64,000 bases of DNA from Jaminaea rosea (GCF_003144245.1 NW_020289981.1:654831-718830); one strand, 5' to 3'. Positions 10,283 through 21,822 are shown, counted from the stretch's first letter. The notes: a model not told the origin generated them from the letters alone. Numbers and translations: made by a program.

Positions 10283-12570
10283 TCAACGTCGTCCAAACCC
10301 GCTACCACCTCCGCTGCTCGACTCATTGCCGTACCCACCGCTCCCACCGCCGCCACTACCGCCACCGCTGCCGGACAAGAAGGAGCTGGACCCGGAGGAC
10401 CCTTGGTTCCCGCCGCCGCCGCCGCCGCCGCCGCCGCTGCTGCTACTGTTCTGCTGCTCAGAGCCGCCGCCGCCGCCATATCCGCCGCCCGAGGAGGAGG
10501 AGCCAAAGGCAGAGCCACCCTTGTTCCCGCTGGACTGGCCGACACCGCCGCCGTACGACGACGACGAGGCGCTGTTGTTATTGTTCGAGGAGGATGAGGA
10601 CGACGCATTGTTGCTCTGGTTGGAGTTGGAAGACGTATTGCCGTACGACGAGGACGTCGTGTTCGAATTAGAGTTGGAGTTGGTCGCATTACCGCCAGAG
10701 GTGGTGGAGAAGCCGTTATTCCCTCCACTGCTCGAGTTGGCGTTGGAGGAGTTGAGTCCGCCAGACATGGAGGAGGACTGGTTGCCCCCGGAGGAGCCGC
10801 CACCGCCGGAGCCGTACGAGCTGGAGTTGTTGTTGTTGTTGGACGAAGAGGAGTTGCCTGGTTGCGAAGCGAAGTAGAGGGGGCAGAGATGGAGAGGCAG
10901 TGTCAGTTCTGTGTACCCCAGATGATGTGGGATGGATGAGGATCGATCCTCTTTCTTCAACGCCGAGTGGACCCTGTCTGCTCGACTCGACTCGACGCCC
11001 TTCACCCTCTTCCCCCGCGCGTAGCCGTGTCGTGGTGCTGCTCACCAGCCGTATCGTCATCTTGCTGCTTGGCGCCCCCCTCCCCCTCCTCTCCGGACCT
11101 ACCGACCAGAGAACCCACACCCCACGCGAGGGCCCCGTAGGCCAGTCCGCCCACCATGGAGGCTAGGCCTGGTCCCTCGCCCTCGCCCTCGCCCTCGCCT
11201 GCACCACCTGCGTCGTCATTACCTTGCTCAACCTCAGAGCCACCTCCAGGAATCGTCTGCTTCTCACCGTTGTTGTTGGAGGACATCGACGAGCCCATCG
11301 CACCGCTGCCACTGCCACCACCTCCGCCACCGCCGCCGCCACCGCCTCCGCCGGAGTTGTTATTGTTGGACGAGGAATTGGTGGTCGAGCCGTACCCGCC
11401 CCCGCTGTTGGAGTTGGAGTTGGACGTGTTGCCGTACCCGCCTCCGGAGGTTGAGTTGGAGTTCGAGTTGGTATTGGACATGCTCGAGTTGTTGTTGGTG
11501 TTGATGCTGTTGCTGTTCGTGGTACTATTCATGCCCGACCCATAACCACCACCGCCTCCTCCACCCTGCGAGCTACTATGATTGTTGCCCTGTCCGCCAC
11601 CCATACCCCTCACATTCCCCTGCGATCCCTGGTTCCTCAACCCACCCTGCCCACCTCCACCACCAGCACTGCCCGTGGTGGTATTTCCTTTACTCTTCTT
11701 GACGTACGGCTCACCTCTGTCCCTCGCTGTGCTGCCGGGCCCGCTCGATTTGCCCTTGGCATAGCCTGACCCAGGGCCAGTGGCGAGGGGTTCGTCCTGC
11801 GTGCGTGCGTGTGTGCGCCCGCCGCACATCGGTCAAGTCAGCGATCAGCGAGGGTGATTCGACGAGTGGGTGCAGAGGACGAGACTCACATTCCAAGGCT
11901 TAGCCAACTCGGTATCGACATTTCCGATCCCTCCTCCTACGTCAGGCTTGTTGTTTCTCCCTGCCGCAGAGTTGTTTCCCTTGGCCGTGCTGGTATTGCG
12001 CGTCGTAGCCGTCCCTGTGCTTCGTCCGCCGGCGGAGCGGGCTTGGCTTTGTCCCTGACCGGTGGTACGGTTGGCGCCAGACGAGTTGCTGTTGCCCATG
12101 GCGCCTCCTTGACGAGAGGTGGAGTTGGTGCCGCCTCCGCCGGAACGAGCGTTGGAGCTGGTGTTGTTATTATTGTTGCCCATGCCCATCTTGGACACGC
12201 CTTTGGTAACGCTGTTCATCCCACCGCCGCCTGTAGCGCCTCCTCCACCGGAGCGGTTGTGCGTCGAGCTGGTGTTGTTGTTGTTGTTGCTGCCAGCATT
12301 GGCGCGCGACTGATTCATGCCTCCCCCGCCGCCATCACCACTTCCGTACGAAGAGCTGTTCTTGTTGTTGGTCGTCGCACCCCCGCTGCGGCCGCCACTG
12401 CCGCTTATTCCACCTCCTCCCGTGGTACCACCAGAGCGTGGCGCAGTGGTAGCCGCACCCGCTGAGTTGCCCATCGAGCGCCCTCCTCGCCCGCCGCCGC
12501 TTGCGCCGTACGAGGACGTGTTGGTGTGGTTGCCAGAGCTCATCGTGCTGACGTTGCCTCTTCCGAGCAT
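10283..12570 (-). CDS. Gly/Ser/Asn-rich low-complexity protein with a glycine-zipper segment
   Basis: Family not recognised. Three exons (11890-12570, 11046-11796, 10283-10857) splice in frame through GTGAGT/CAG and GTGAGC/CAG introns to 668 residues. Most of the protein is Gly, Ser, Asn and Thr in long runs, including a run of 13 glycines. Two islands are not low-complexity. One crosses the exon 1/2 junction and reads DTELAKPWNDEPLATGPG, followed by a basic stretch ending EPYVKKSKGN. The other, about two thirds along, is a hydrophobic glycine zipper, GLASMVGGLAYGALAWGVGS, between acidic stretches. The zipper could be a membrane span or a self-assembly element. Splicing that restores frame twice supports a real gene. 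The expressed function is unknown. Confidence 0.7.
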
Positions 12571-13090
12571 GTTGAACGGAGAATGAGTGGGTCAATAGAA
12601 GAAGTCGATTGAGCTGGGGAAAGGCTTCGAGCACGCATCACTCGCATCTTATAGACTGAGACGGGCTGGCCCAAGTCCCGCCAACTCTATGACGACAAGA
12701 GAGCGCTCGAGTGTGACGAGAGTCTTGAAAGGCTCATCGCGATGAGGGTCTCGACACGCGCCGGATCATCGGTGAGCGCAGGGTCCTCCTCGCCACGCCT
12801 CGCCTCGCTTGCCTTGGCTTCGCCGCCAGACGACGACTCAGCGACGCTTGGACCGCTCCGTCATCGTGCCAATGATTCCCGCGCTTGGTCCCTCGCTGAG
12901 ACGACCGAGGAGAACAAAGTCACGATGAATGAGCATGGATCATGACGCAAATCACTTGCGCGGATCGAACAAGCTTGCTCTTGTTCGCCTTCGCTGTCGT
13001 GCGTGCATGTGAATTGTGAATTAATGATAGAGGAGCCGATAAGAGTACGATGTTCCGAGAAGAAGCACAAGGCTACAGGACTACAAGGGG
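12571..13090. other. Intergenic stretch, no gene seen
   Basis: About 520 bases upstream of the Gly/Ser/Asn-rich gene and downstream of the acyl-CoA ligase gene. It should contain the promoter of the former and the 3' leader end of the latter. No ORF with support, no RNA gene and no notable repeat was seen. Confidence 0.5.
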
Positions 13091-15199
13091 CTACAACCTG
13101 CTGCTCTTCGGCGGGGCTGGCAGCTTCTTTGCCTGCTCACGGAGCTCGCGACGCAGCAGCTTGCCGCTTGGGTTCTTCGGAATGGCGTCGATGCTAGCGT
13201 GGCGTGGTGAGGAAGAACAAGGAGTGTCAGCCCGCTGATCTACTCGCTGTCTTACCGCTCATGACTCACATGTGAACGGCCCCCAGATGCTTGTACCGAA
13301 TCTTGTTATCGGCAACGAATCGCATCAGTCCCTCCTTGATCTTGCCCTCCTCTCCACTACCATCCTTGGCCACTCTCTCCTTCGCCGTCTGGCTCAATGC
13401 CACGAAAGCCACGGGGATCTCCCCACTCATGTCGTCTGGCAGCCCAATGACGCCCGCATCAGCTACGTCCTCGTGATTGAGGAGCCACCCTTCTAGCTCA
13501 GCGGGAGCGACTTGGAACCCCTTCACCTTGATGAGCTCCTTGAGGCGATCGAGGATGAACATGTCCCCTTTCTCGTTGAACTTCACCTCGTCCCCAGTAC
13601 GCAGCCACCCGCCCTCCTTGACCCACATCTCGTCGGTGGCTTTCTGGTTGTTCAGGTAGCCAAGGGTGACAGAGGGCCCACGAGCCCAGAGCTCGCCGAG
13701 CTCACCAACGGGCTGGACCTTGCCCTCTGGCGAGACTACCTGCGCCTCCACGTCGCTGACCAGTCGGCCAGCGGAGCCGTACACTGGCTTGATGCCGGGT
13801 GGATGCATAGAGAGGACGGTACAGGACTCGGTCATCCCATAGCCCTGCCCCCAGTCCACGCCGGGAAGAGCCTTGTCAAGCTGTTTGGAGACATCGTCGC
13901 TGAGCGGCGCTGCTCCGATCATGAGGAAGCGAACCTGCTTCGCCAGCTGTGGGAGGTACGGCTTGGCCTTTGGGTCCTTGACTAGCAGCACGACCTGCGG
14001 CGGGACGAGCCACCAGAGCGTGATTCCGTACTTGAGCGTCGTCTTGATCATTGGCTCGATGCCCGAGAAGCGCGGGAGGACCACATTTGTTATGCCGGAG
14101 TAGAAGGTCCAGAGGAGCCCGACTACGAGGCCGTAGATGTGGTAGAAGGGGAGACCGCCCAGTGAGACGTCGCGACCGGGGAGGAAGCGGGTGCCCTTGC
14201 CCGAGATCATGCCGTTGAAGGAGGCGAATTGTTGGATGTTGGAGAGGGGAGCGTAGTGCTGGATCATGACGCCCTGCGAGCGCGGCAAAGGAGAGAGCGC
14301 GAGCGAACGAGTGAGCGAGGAGGGGAAGAGGAGATCAGTCGGGCTGTAGTAGCTGCCGAGTACGGAGCAGGTCTCACTTTCTGAGAGGAAAAGGCGGGGG
14401 AAGAAGGCGTGGTCAGCCGCAATTCTTTCGCATCGCGCACTCGCATCTGCTCACCGGCAACCCCGTAGTCCCACTACTGAATGACAAGAATGCCAACTTC
14501 TTCCTCGCCTCGCCCGGCTTGAGTGTGACCCTCCCCTTGTGCAGCTCTTTACTATCCCTCCCCTCCGCCACCAGTCCTTCGAGGTACCACGCCTCTCCCT
14601 CCCTCTTCGCTCCACCCTTCAACGCTCCCTTCCCTTGGGTGGTCCTCGGCGTCTGCATGATAACTACATGGTCTTTCCTCATCTTGGCCTTCTCTGCCGC
14701 CTCCCCACCAACCTTCAGTGCCTCCTCACCAAGGAAGATGGCCGTGCTCTTGCTCGCATCGATCTGGTAAGACAACTCGCTGGCATTGTATGCCGGATTA
14801 GCACAGCTGGCCACTGCACCCAGCTTGTGCAATGCGAGGATGGCGATGAGGTAGTCGACGGAGTTGGGAGAGAAGATGCATACGACTGTATCGCGGCGCA
14901 CTCCAAGCTGGTCGCGCAACCCGGCGGCTAAGTGGTCTACTCGATCGCGACATTGTTCAAATGTCCAGCTTTGTCCTGTGGGCTCGTCTATCAGGAGTGG
15001 GAGGGACTTGGTACGTGGATCGAAGCGGTAGGAGGGCCAGTCTGCGTGGTGTGGGGGCGAGATGGAGAGAGGTTTGGGGATGAGTGCGTGCCTGCTACTT
15101 TATGGTCACGCCGTACTCACGCTCAAAGATGAAGGTGTAGAGGTCCTTGTCATCTGGATAGGTGCCGACACTAGGGCCGCTGGACTTGATGATGGTCAT
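13091..15199 (-). CDS. 4-coumarate-CoA-ligase-like acyl-CoA synthetase, peroxisomal
   Basis: Activates a carboxylic acid (fatty or aromatic) to its CoA thioester through an acyl-AMP intermediate. Five exons fit: 15121-15199, 14455-15041, a 3-base micro-exon at 14378-14380, 13270-14273 and 13091-13193, giving 591 residues. The AMP-binding loop SSGTTGLP ends exon 2, and exon 4 begins GVMIQHYAPL. The near-invariant Lys between them is supplied only if the AAA micro-exon is used. Other motifs are GYGMTES (about 367), GWLRTGD (about 445), DRLKELIKVKGFQVAPAELE, and the catalytic Lys in PKNPSGKLLRREL. The protein ends in SRL, a peroxisomal PTS1-type signal. The exact substrate cannot be read from sequence; the family also includes medium-chain fatty-acyl and coumaroyl ligases. 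Confidence 0.9.
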
Positions 15200-15909
15200 G
15201 ACTTGGCTGGCGAGGAGCGACGAGGTGCGTAAAGTGGGATGACGGCGCAGAAGGAAGTGCGGGGTACCACACGGGGTCAGGCTCTCAGGCTCAGGCTCAG
15301 GCTCAGGCTCAGACAGCTCCACCCCCGCACCCGCAGGCTGGTTTTTCGCGCTCCGCCGACTCAGAGGCCGCGACTCGCGAGACGAGAGAGCATCGCGCTC
15401 GACGGAGAAGCGGTTGACAACTCGACAGCAACTCGTCTTCTTGACGAGAAGATCAAGTGCAAGTCCCACGACGGCTACGGCAATCGCTGACGGTATTGCG
15501 GCACGAGCAGGAGCAATCGAGTGCAATCTACCTGGCTGACCGCGCATCGCGGCCCGACCCCGGCGGCGTCAGGGCCGCGTTAGAGGTTGGGGCGAGGAGC
15601 GAGGAGCGGGCCGTAATGACCTTCTGACTCGCTGCTCCGCCCACCGCGCCCACCGCTCACCGCTACACCGAAGGGGTCCGCGCCTTGGCAACACGGCGCG
15701 TTGCGATGCGATGCGATGTTGTGATGCCATCGGTCCCTTTGTCGTCGTAATCACTCGCCCTCGTGCCCTTGGCGCTCGCTCACCGACGAAGACGCATCTT
15801 GCCTTCCCTTCTCACCCAACGCATCGCTTCTTTCCCACCACTTCACAGTACACACCTCCACCGATACCGGCTTCACACCAAGCAGCGTACACGCAACACG
15901 CCAACGATC
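15200..15909. promoter_or_regulatory. Divergent upstream region of the CoA ligase and fasciclin genes
   Basis: About 710 bases between two divergent start codons, expected to hold both promoters. A short CAGGCT hexamer array lies at about 15,286-15,312. No coding frame here has support. No specific regulatory site could be named. Confidence 0.45.
15286..15312. repeat. CAGGCT hexanucleotide microsatellite
   Basis: Four to five perfect copies of a 6-base unit in the upstream region of the CoA ligase gene, preceded by a slightly degenerate copy. Likely a simple slippage repeat. Confidence 0.8.
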
Positions 15910-17659
15910 ATGAAGCTTCACCGTCTCCTCGCCGCCCTCAGCGCCCTCGCAGCGCTCACCTACGCCTTGCCGGGTACAGACGGAGCCTTTGCGCTCGAGA
16001 GTCGACAGAATGCGGCAAAGAATGCCAGCGCCAACAATGCCACCACGTCCACGTCCACCGCTGGGGGAGGTGGTCATGCCGAGATGCTCCTTCAAGGGCT
16101 CAAGGCGTTGAAGTTCAACGCCCTGGCTGGCTTGCTGCAGAACTACACGGATATGGTGGGTGCGATAAGCCCGGTGGTTGTGGATGCGCAGCTCATCGCC
16201 CTACTCCTCCTACTCCACCCTCTTCACATCCCCGCAGGTCGACCACTTCTCGACGCAGAACATAACCTTCCTCGCTCCCAGCGACGAAGCATTCGCCAAA
16301 GCAGGGCACAACCTCGCCAGGGTGCCCAAGGATCAGATCATGGCCATCCTGTCCTACCACGCGCTCAAGGGCAACTACTCGACGGATGGGGCCAATGGCT
16401 CGGCAACCGACTATTTCAATTCGAGCAGGCACACCATTGCGCAGACTAGCTTGACCAACAAAACTTATGTCGACTTTGGGCCAAAGAATGAGAAGAGTCA
16501 GGTCATTGTATTGAGCCGGAATGAGCAGGGTGAGTGCGGGTAGAGCGAGATGCCATCGTGGTTACAGCATCGCATACACTCGTTCACACGCAACGTTTCC
16601 CCGCACACCCCACGCAGGCTTCCCCGTCGTAGTAGAGACGAATCGCAATGTCACCTTCACCAACAAGACGTCCTCCTACTCTCAGGGGAATCTCCGTCTC
16701 GCAGGCATCACGGAGCTGCTCAGCATCCCGGGCAACCTGAGCGACTGCATCCAGGAAGTGGGGCTCAAGGGTCTTCCTCAGGTCACAAAGACGCTCAACC
16801 TGAGCGAGCCACTGGATATGGCTGGAGGATTGACCGTATTCGCGCCTACGGATCAGGCATTTGCTGCTGCGCAGAGGGTGAGTGGGTGAGAGAGGCGGGG
16901 GGCGAGGACAAGGCTCAAAGTGACTCTGCCTTCCCACTATCTTCTCGCTCTCGCCCCGTCGCCCAGGCACTCACCTCCGCCGGCAATACGACCATTGTGA
17001 CTAATGTCCTCCGCGGCCACGTCATCAACGGGACGGTCATCTATGGTCCTGACCTGATGAAGACGTGCGTACGTCTTGCGCTCCTCCGCTTCCCCACCTC
17101 AACCAGCGTGCCACTCACCCCCACTTCCCTCCTGCACAGTCTCGAAAATGCCTCCAAGAACAAGTCCTCCTCCACGAACAGCAGCTCGGACCCCGGCCTG
17201 ATCCTGGCAAACCTCACAGCCTCAGGCGGCCAAACCCTCCAAATCATGGGCTTCCCCTCCAACTCCTCCTTCATGCTCATGTCCGCCAACTCTTCGGCCC
17301 AAATAGTCTCCACCGACCACCTCTTCCGTGGCGGCGTCCTCCACACAATCGACTCTGTCCTCTTCAACCCAGAGACAAACGAGACGGCCGCCGCAGCCGC
17401 GTATGAGAAGTACTCGACGGCAAGCGCTAATGCTAGTCGGACCTCGCCCGGTGCCGGTGGTGCGGGCGCAGCGGGCGTTGATGCGAGCACGACGATGGGT
17501 GACAATGGGGGCATATACGGCGCTACGACGGGGAATGAGACGAATGCAGACGGAAACAATGCGGCCGGTGGCTACGCGAGGGGAGAGGTGGACTTGGGCG
17601 TCGTCTCCCTGCTGGTTGCGGGTTTGGCCATCCTTGGGGGAGTGGCGGTGCTCCTCTAG
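15910..17659 (+). CDS. Secreted, probably GPI-anchored protein with two fasciclin (FAS1) domains
   Basis: Cell-surface adhesion-type protein. Five exons (15910-16155, 16238-16529, 16618-16877, 16967-17064, 17140-17659) keep frame and give 471 residues. A signal peptide starts MKLHRLLAALSALAALTYAL. The first FAS1 domain (about residues 55-200) has QNITFLAPSDEAFAKAG and ILSYHALKGNY. The second (about 205-385) has GGLTVFAPTDQAFAAAQ, then VLRGHVINGTVIYGPDL and GGVLHTIDSVLFNP, the H2-type end of a FAS1 domain. Many NxS/T sites suggest N-glycosylation. A Gly/Ala/Asn-rich spacer precedes a hydrophobic C-terminus ending in LAILGGVAVLL, which fits a GPI-anchor signal. It lies downstream of the divergent CoA ligase and is convergent with the GLTSCR1 gene. 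Confidence 0.9.
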
Positions 17660-18143
17660 CCGCAGCCAGTGCGAGCGCAGAGCGACGTCGCAGAGAGGAT
17701 GACTTGTCTATATTCTCTCTCTCCCTATCCCTCTTCACCACTCCTTCTGCCACTTCTTCTCCATCTCTCCTCTCTTCTCTCTCCCTCTCCTACTACCCCT
17801 CGACCTGGCAGAGAGAGGAGTCGACGATCGATAAGCCGCAGCGCAGCGCCACACTGTGCTGCCTCCTCACCCGCAGGCCCAGCCCAGCGAAAGCCTAAGT
17901 CGTCCCTCGCCTCCCTTGCCCGCCCCCGCATCTCTCCTTCTTTCCACCTCTCAGACCTCGACCGACCGTGACAAATCTACACACGTCTTCACACTCACAC
18001 TCCCTTGATCACTCAAGTCGACAAGACGAGACGAGACGAGACATGGCATCTGACCCAAAATCAAGTGTGTGTGTGTGTGTGGATGGGCATTTGCTCACTT
18101 TACTCTCTCTCTCTTCTCACCTCACCCTTCGCACAATCCTCGA
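17660..18143. other. Intergenic stretch between convergent genes
   Basis: About 480 bases holding two 3' ends. The first half is strongly CT-rich on the + strand. A (GT)n run of about 8 units starts near 18,064, and a short GACGA array lies near 18,020. No gene seen. Confidence 0.5.
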
Positions 18144-20138
18144 CTACGACTGCCCAGCACCGCCATTACCACCACTACCACCACCGCCACCAGCAGCACC
18201 TCCTGTCGCTCCCCCCGGTCCTGCTCCTCCACCTCCCGGTCCCACCCCGCTCGAAGCGCTACTCTGCACAACATTGACCGCCTCAGCCAAGGCGCCTAAC
18301 TGTTGTGGCGTCAATCTACTAAGGAGAACGCTCAAGTGGACGAGTTGACAACGCGTACCTCCCGCTGCTCCTGCTCCTCCTGCTCCTCCTCCTCCTCCGG
18401 CAGCTCCTCCATTCGCCGCATTCAGAGCCAAAGCAGGATTAACGGGCCCCTCCGTAATCCCCAACAGGACGGCAGCTTCCCTCTGATTCGGGTCCGGTTC
18501 ACAGGGGGCTGTGCTCCATCCTCCTCCCCCTGCTCCTCCTGTACCGCCACCTCCTGCAGCGCGAGCCTTGTGCGCATCAATGGCCGGCTGTAGATGCTTG
18601 GCGGGGAGGGGGGCGATTCCTGCTGCTGTTAGGCGGGAGATTAGGGGGAGGGGCAGGACGATTCGGAGGGGTGGTTGAGTGGGTGGTTGGGATTGAGGAG
18701 GAAGTGGGGAGGAGGAAGAGGAGGAGGCGGACGGGGCGATAGAGGTGATCGAGGCCGCTGTGGCTGCTGCTGCTGCTGCTGCGGCGGCGGCTGATGATGA
18801 TGAGGAGGAGGGAGAAGACGCGGCGGCGGCGGCGGCGGCGGCGGTTGCGGAGGTGGGTGACTGGCCTCTTGTTTGCTGAGGTGGACGAGTTGTGCCCCCG
18901 CTCCCGCTAGTGCTGCCGGTAGGCTTCGGGAAGTTGGAGGGCGAAGCAGAGCCTGACGTTGATACTGATGGTCGTCTGGCTGTTGACGCTCCTGCTGCGT
19001 GTGTAGGAGCAGGCGATCCCTTCGCACTGGCATTATTGCTGGTGCTCGAAGAGGCCTTCGACTTGCCCGACGCCGATGCCGACGCCGCCGCCGTGGGCTC
19101 CTTTGACTCCCTGGCCTCCTTTGAGCTGGCAGCTTTGGACGTTGATGCCTGCTTTGCTTTGCTGCTCTTGCGCGAGGCGGAGGGCGATGTTTGTCGCTTG
19201 GAGCTGGAGGTAGAAGGACCTGATGATGGAGAGGCGGCTGGAGCTGGTGAGAAGGCAGCCGCCGCAGGGGCCGGGGTGGATGATGGTGCCGGTCTTGGCT
19301 GTGAAGAAGCTGGCTTGACATTGCTCCCACTCCCACCTGCGCTCGAGCTCGCGCTGGCACTTGGGGCGATGCGCGGATACATCTCTCTTGGAGGTGGCAT
19401 CTCAAAGCCTGGTGCAACCTGATCCAATTCGGCCTGCCAGTGCTGTCCGTACGTCTCGATGAGGGTTTGCCTCGCCTCGTTCAGCTGGGCCACCTCTGCC
19501 TCCAAGGCGGCACGTTCGTCCCCGTAGGCCAGGCCAAGCATCTGTAGATGTCCCTCCTTCGAAAATGGGGTAGAAGGCAGCGTAGGCACCACTTCGTCCT
19601 CTTGCTCGGGCGGATGGACCTGCGACCCGCCGAGGCTCGTGTGCTGGAGGAGCCGATGGCGTTGACGCAGGGCAGCGTAGCGCGAGAGGACTTCATCGAG
19701 CTCATCGTCGGCAGGGAAGGTCAATCCCTCGATTGCGTCAAAGGCGACACTCTCTGCCCTACCGCTGCGCTGCACGCAGGGCACTCGAGCTGTAGCTGTG
19801 AGGCGTCGTCGCTTGGTCGTAGTCGTAGTTGTGCCATTCTCTACTACTACTAGTCCTGCCCTCTCCTTGTCCTTGCTCGCCGCCCTCGATCTAGCTAGCG
19901 CGACTACGTCCTCTGGCACCTGCCAGACGTGCCAGGGGAGTAGTCGTGCCACCACATCCTTTGCGCCTGCGAATGGCGTCTTGTAATCTGCGTTCAACAC
20001 GGCATCGTGGTGTGCGAGGAGTGGGGCGAATCCGCTGCTGCTGGGTGCAGGGATGGGGAGAGGATAGCGGATGGGTGGACGCGGTGGTGGTGGTTGTGAA
20101 GAGGAGGAGGCAACGCCCTGAGTCTGCGTCGAGGACAT
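18144..20138 (-). CDS. GLTSCR1-domain protein, probable SWI/SNF-associated subunit
   Basis: One exon, 664 residues. Near the N-terminus (about residues 36-80) HHDAVLNADYKTPFAGAKDV is followed by VARLLPWHVWQ. This matches the GLTSCR1/BICRA conserved domain, whose core is a DYxxPFxSxxDAxxRLLPYHV pattern. In animals this domain marks subunits of the GBAF/ncBAF form of SWI/SNF. Function in this fungus is inferred from that family. The middle is Ser/Ala/Pro-rich low complexity, with Ala and Ser runs near residues 440-480. A conserved-looking C-terminal helix reads VHLSVLLSRLTPQQLGALAE, followed by a Gly-rich tail. The ATG at 20138 is taken as the start; the same frame is open further upstream but lacks a better ATG. 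The gene is head-to-head with CAF40. Confidence 0.75.
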   Translation of the reverse strand: MSSTQTQGVASSSSQPPPPRPPIRYPLPIPAPSSSGFAPLLAHHDAVLNADYKTPFAGAKDVVARLLPWHVWQVPEDVVALARSRAASKDKERAGLVVVENGTTTTTTKRRRLTATARVPCVQRSGRAESVAFDAIEGLTFPADDELDEVLSRYAALRQRHRLLQHTSLGGSQVHPPEQEDEVVPTLPSTPFSKEGHLQMLGLAYGDERAALEAEVAQLNEARQTLIETYGQHWQAELDQVAPGFEMPPPREMYPRIAPSASASSSAGGSGSNVKPASSQPRPAPSSTPAPAAAAFSPAPAASPSSGPSTSSSKRQTSPSASRKSSKAKQASTSKAASSKEARESKEPTAAASASASGKSKASSSTSNNASAKGSPAPTHAAGASTARRPSVSTSGSASPSNFPKPTGSTSGSGGTTRPPQQTRGQSPTSATAAAAAAAASSPSSSSSSAAAAAAAAAATAASITSIAPSASSSSSSPLPPQSQPPTQPPLRIVLPLPLISRLTAAGIAPLPAKHLQPAIDAHKARAAGGGGTGGAGGGGWSTAPCEPDPNQREAAVLLGITEGPVNPALALNAANGGAAGGGGGAGGAGAAGGTRCQLVHLSVLLSRLTPQQLGALAEAVNVVQSSASSGVGPGGGGAGPGGATGGAAGGGGGSGGNGGAGQS

Positions 20139-20345
20139 GAAGTGACTTGAGCTGAGCCTGCCCCTCGCTGCCAGGCCTTTCCTGCCTTTGATTTCGAGTT
20201 GCAACTCAAGTCGGATTGAACGTCGAGTGTGGACCGAGCGAGGCTGCGAGCAACGGAACAAGGAACACACCACAAAGTCAGGTCTCGACGTCGACATGCA
20301 GAGCACGCGGGCGGCTCCGAGGGCGGAGCGGAAGCCAGAGCGGGG
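20139..20345. promoter_or_regulatory. Bidirectional upstream region, GLTSCR1-domain gene and CAF40
   Basis: About 200 bases between the proposed starts, or about 360 if CAF40 begins at the later ATG at 20496. No TATA box is visible. Promoter function is inferred from divergence. Confidence 0.4.
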
Positions 20346-21822
20346 ATGTCGACGCTCGAGGGCAACGACGGGCTGCGAGGAGGGACGGAGGGAGTGGCAG
20401 GCACCTCGTTCAATGACGCATCGCACAGCATACATTCACCATTCTCATCACTACCTCCTCACCACCACCACGCGCAACACCATTACGCACACGCAATGGA
20501 CTCGCCTGCAATGGGCGCTCCATTGCCCCCTTCCTCTTCGCAGTCTCATCGCATAACTCCACCCCACGCCGCCAACCACAACCACAACCTCGACCACCTC
20601 TCCCTCAGCGCACCGCAAGCCTCGTCCCTCCTCGCCTCTGCAGGTCCACCCCCGGCCTCAGGACCATCCATCCCTGCGGGCACAGGGCCAGGAGGAACAC
20701 CAACAACTGCCCTGTCGGTGTACCACTTGATCAACCAGCTATGCCAACGTCCACCGCCCAGCGCCGCCTCTGCCACGACGATGGCGACGGCGAGCACCGC
20801 GACGGCGAATGGCTCCGCAACGCCAGGCTCCACAACCATCGGGGGCGCTGCGCCGACGCCGGTCAAGGACGGCAGCGAGTCGGCGCGGGAGACTGCCCTC
20901 CTCGAGCTGAGCAAGAAGCGCGAACAGTACGAGGATCTAGCCCTCGTCCTCTGGCACAGCTTTGGGGTTATGAGCTCCCTTCTCCAGGAAATCATAGCAG
21001 TTTACCCTCTACTGAGCCCACCGGCATTGACGGCCCATGCGAGCAATAGGGTCTGCAACGCTCTTGCACTACTGCAATGCGTTGCGAGTCATCATGAGAC
21101 GCGCGCTCTCTTCTTGCAGGGTGAGTGCAGAGATCGTCGCACACACACACAGCATTGTTCTCTTCTCAGGCAGGGTACTGATTTGATCCCCTGTTTGGCG
21201 ACACTCTAGCGCATATTCCCCTCTTCTTGTACCCCTTTCTCAATACAACGAGCAAGACGAGGCCATTCGAGTACCTCCGCCTCACCTCGCTGGGAGTCAT
21301 TGGCGCACTCGTTAAGCAGAGCGATAATTCGCAGGTCATCACTTTCCTCCTCTCGACGGAGATCATTCCTCTCTGCTTGCGAATCATGGAGACGTGAGTG
21401 GCCCCCGCCGCCGCCGTCCCCCTCATACATCGAACACGGCTGATCTCCTCTCCCCGCTTCGGCTTCACAGCGGCTCCGAGCTAAGCAAAACGGTTGCCAT
21501 CTTCATCGTGCAAAAGATCCTCCTCGACGACGTCGGTCTCGCCTACGTCTGTCAGACCTACGAGCGATTCTATGCCGTAGGTACCGTTCTATCCAACATG
21601 GTCACCGGCATAGAGGAGACGGGTGCCGTCCGCTTGCTCAAGCACATCATTCGGTGCTACTTGAGGTTGAGCGATAATATTCGGGCTAGGGAAGCGCTTA
21701 GGGCTTGTCTGCCTAGTTCGTTGAGGGATGCGACCTTTGTTGGGTTGTTGAGGGGGGACAATATTACGAGGAGATGTTTGGCTACTCTGTTGCTTAATTT
21801 GTCGGATGAGGTCGGGCAGTGA
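20346..21822 (+). CDS. CAF40: CCR4-NOT complex subunit CAF40/CNOT9 (Rcd1)
   Basis: Armadillo-repeat subunit of the CCR4-NOT deadenylase complex. Exons 20346-21120, 21210-21393 and 21471-21822 join in frame to 436 residues. The Rcd1 core is very well conserved: [18 protein letters not shown], then [60 protein letters not shown] and [18 protein letters not shown]. The intron positions fall inside the conserved domain and splice to an unbroken match. The N-terminus is uncertain. ATG 20346 gives a His-rich leader ([14 protein letters not shown]), while ATG 20496, in the same frame, would give 386 residues. The C-terminus has a short species-specific end after [11 protein letters not shown]. Confidence 0.93.

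Noticed and set aside
10326-10877. Plus-strand Pro/Glu/Leu-rich frame of 183 codons
   Set aside because: It is the mirror of the Gly/Ser/Asn-rich exon on the other strand. Long repeats of simple codons keep several frames open at once.
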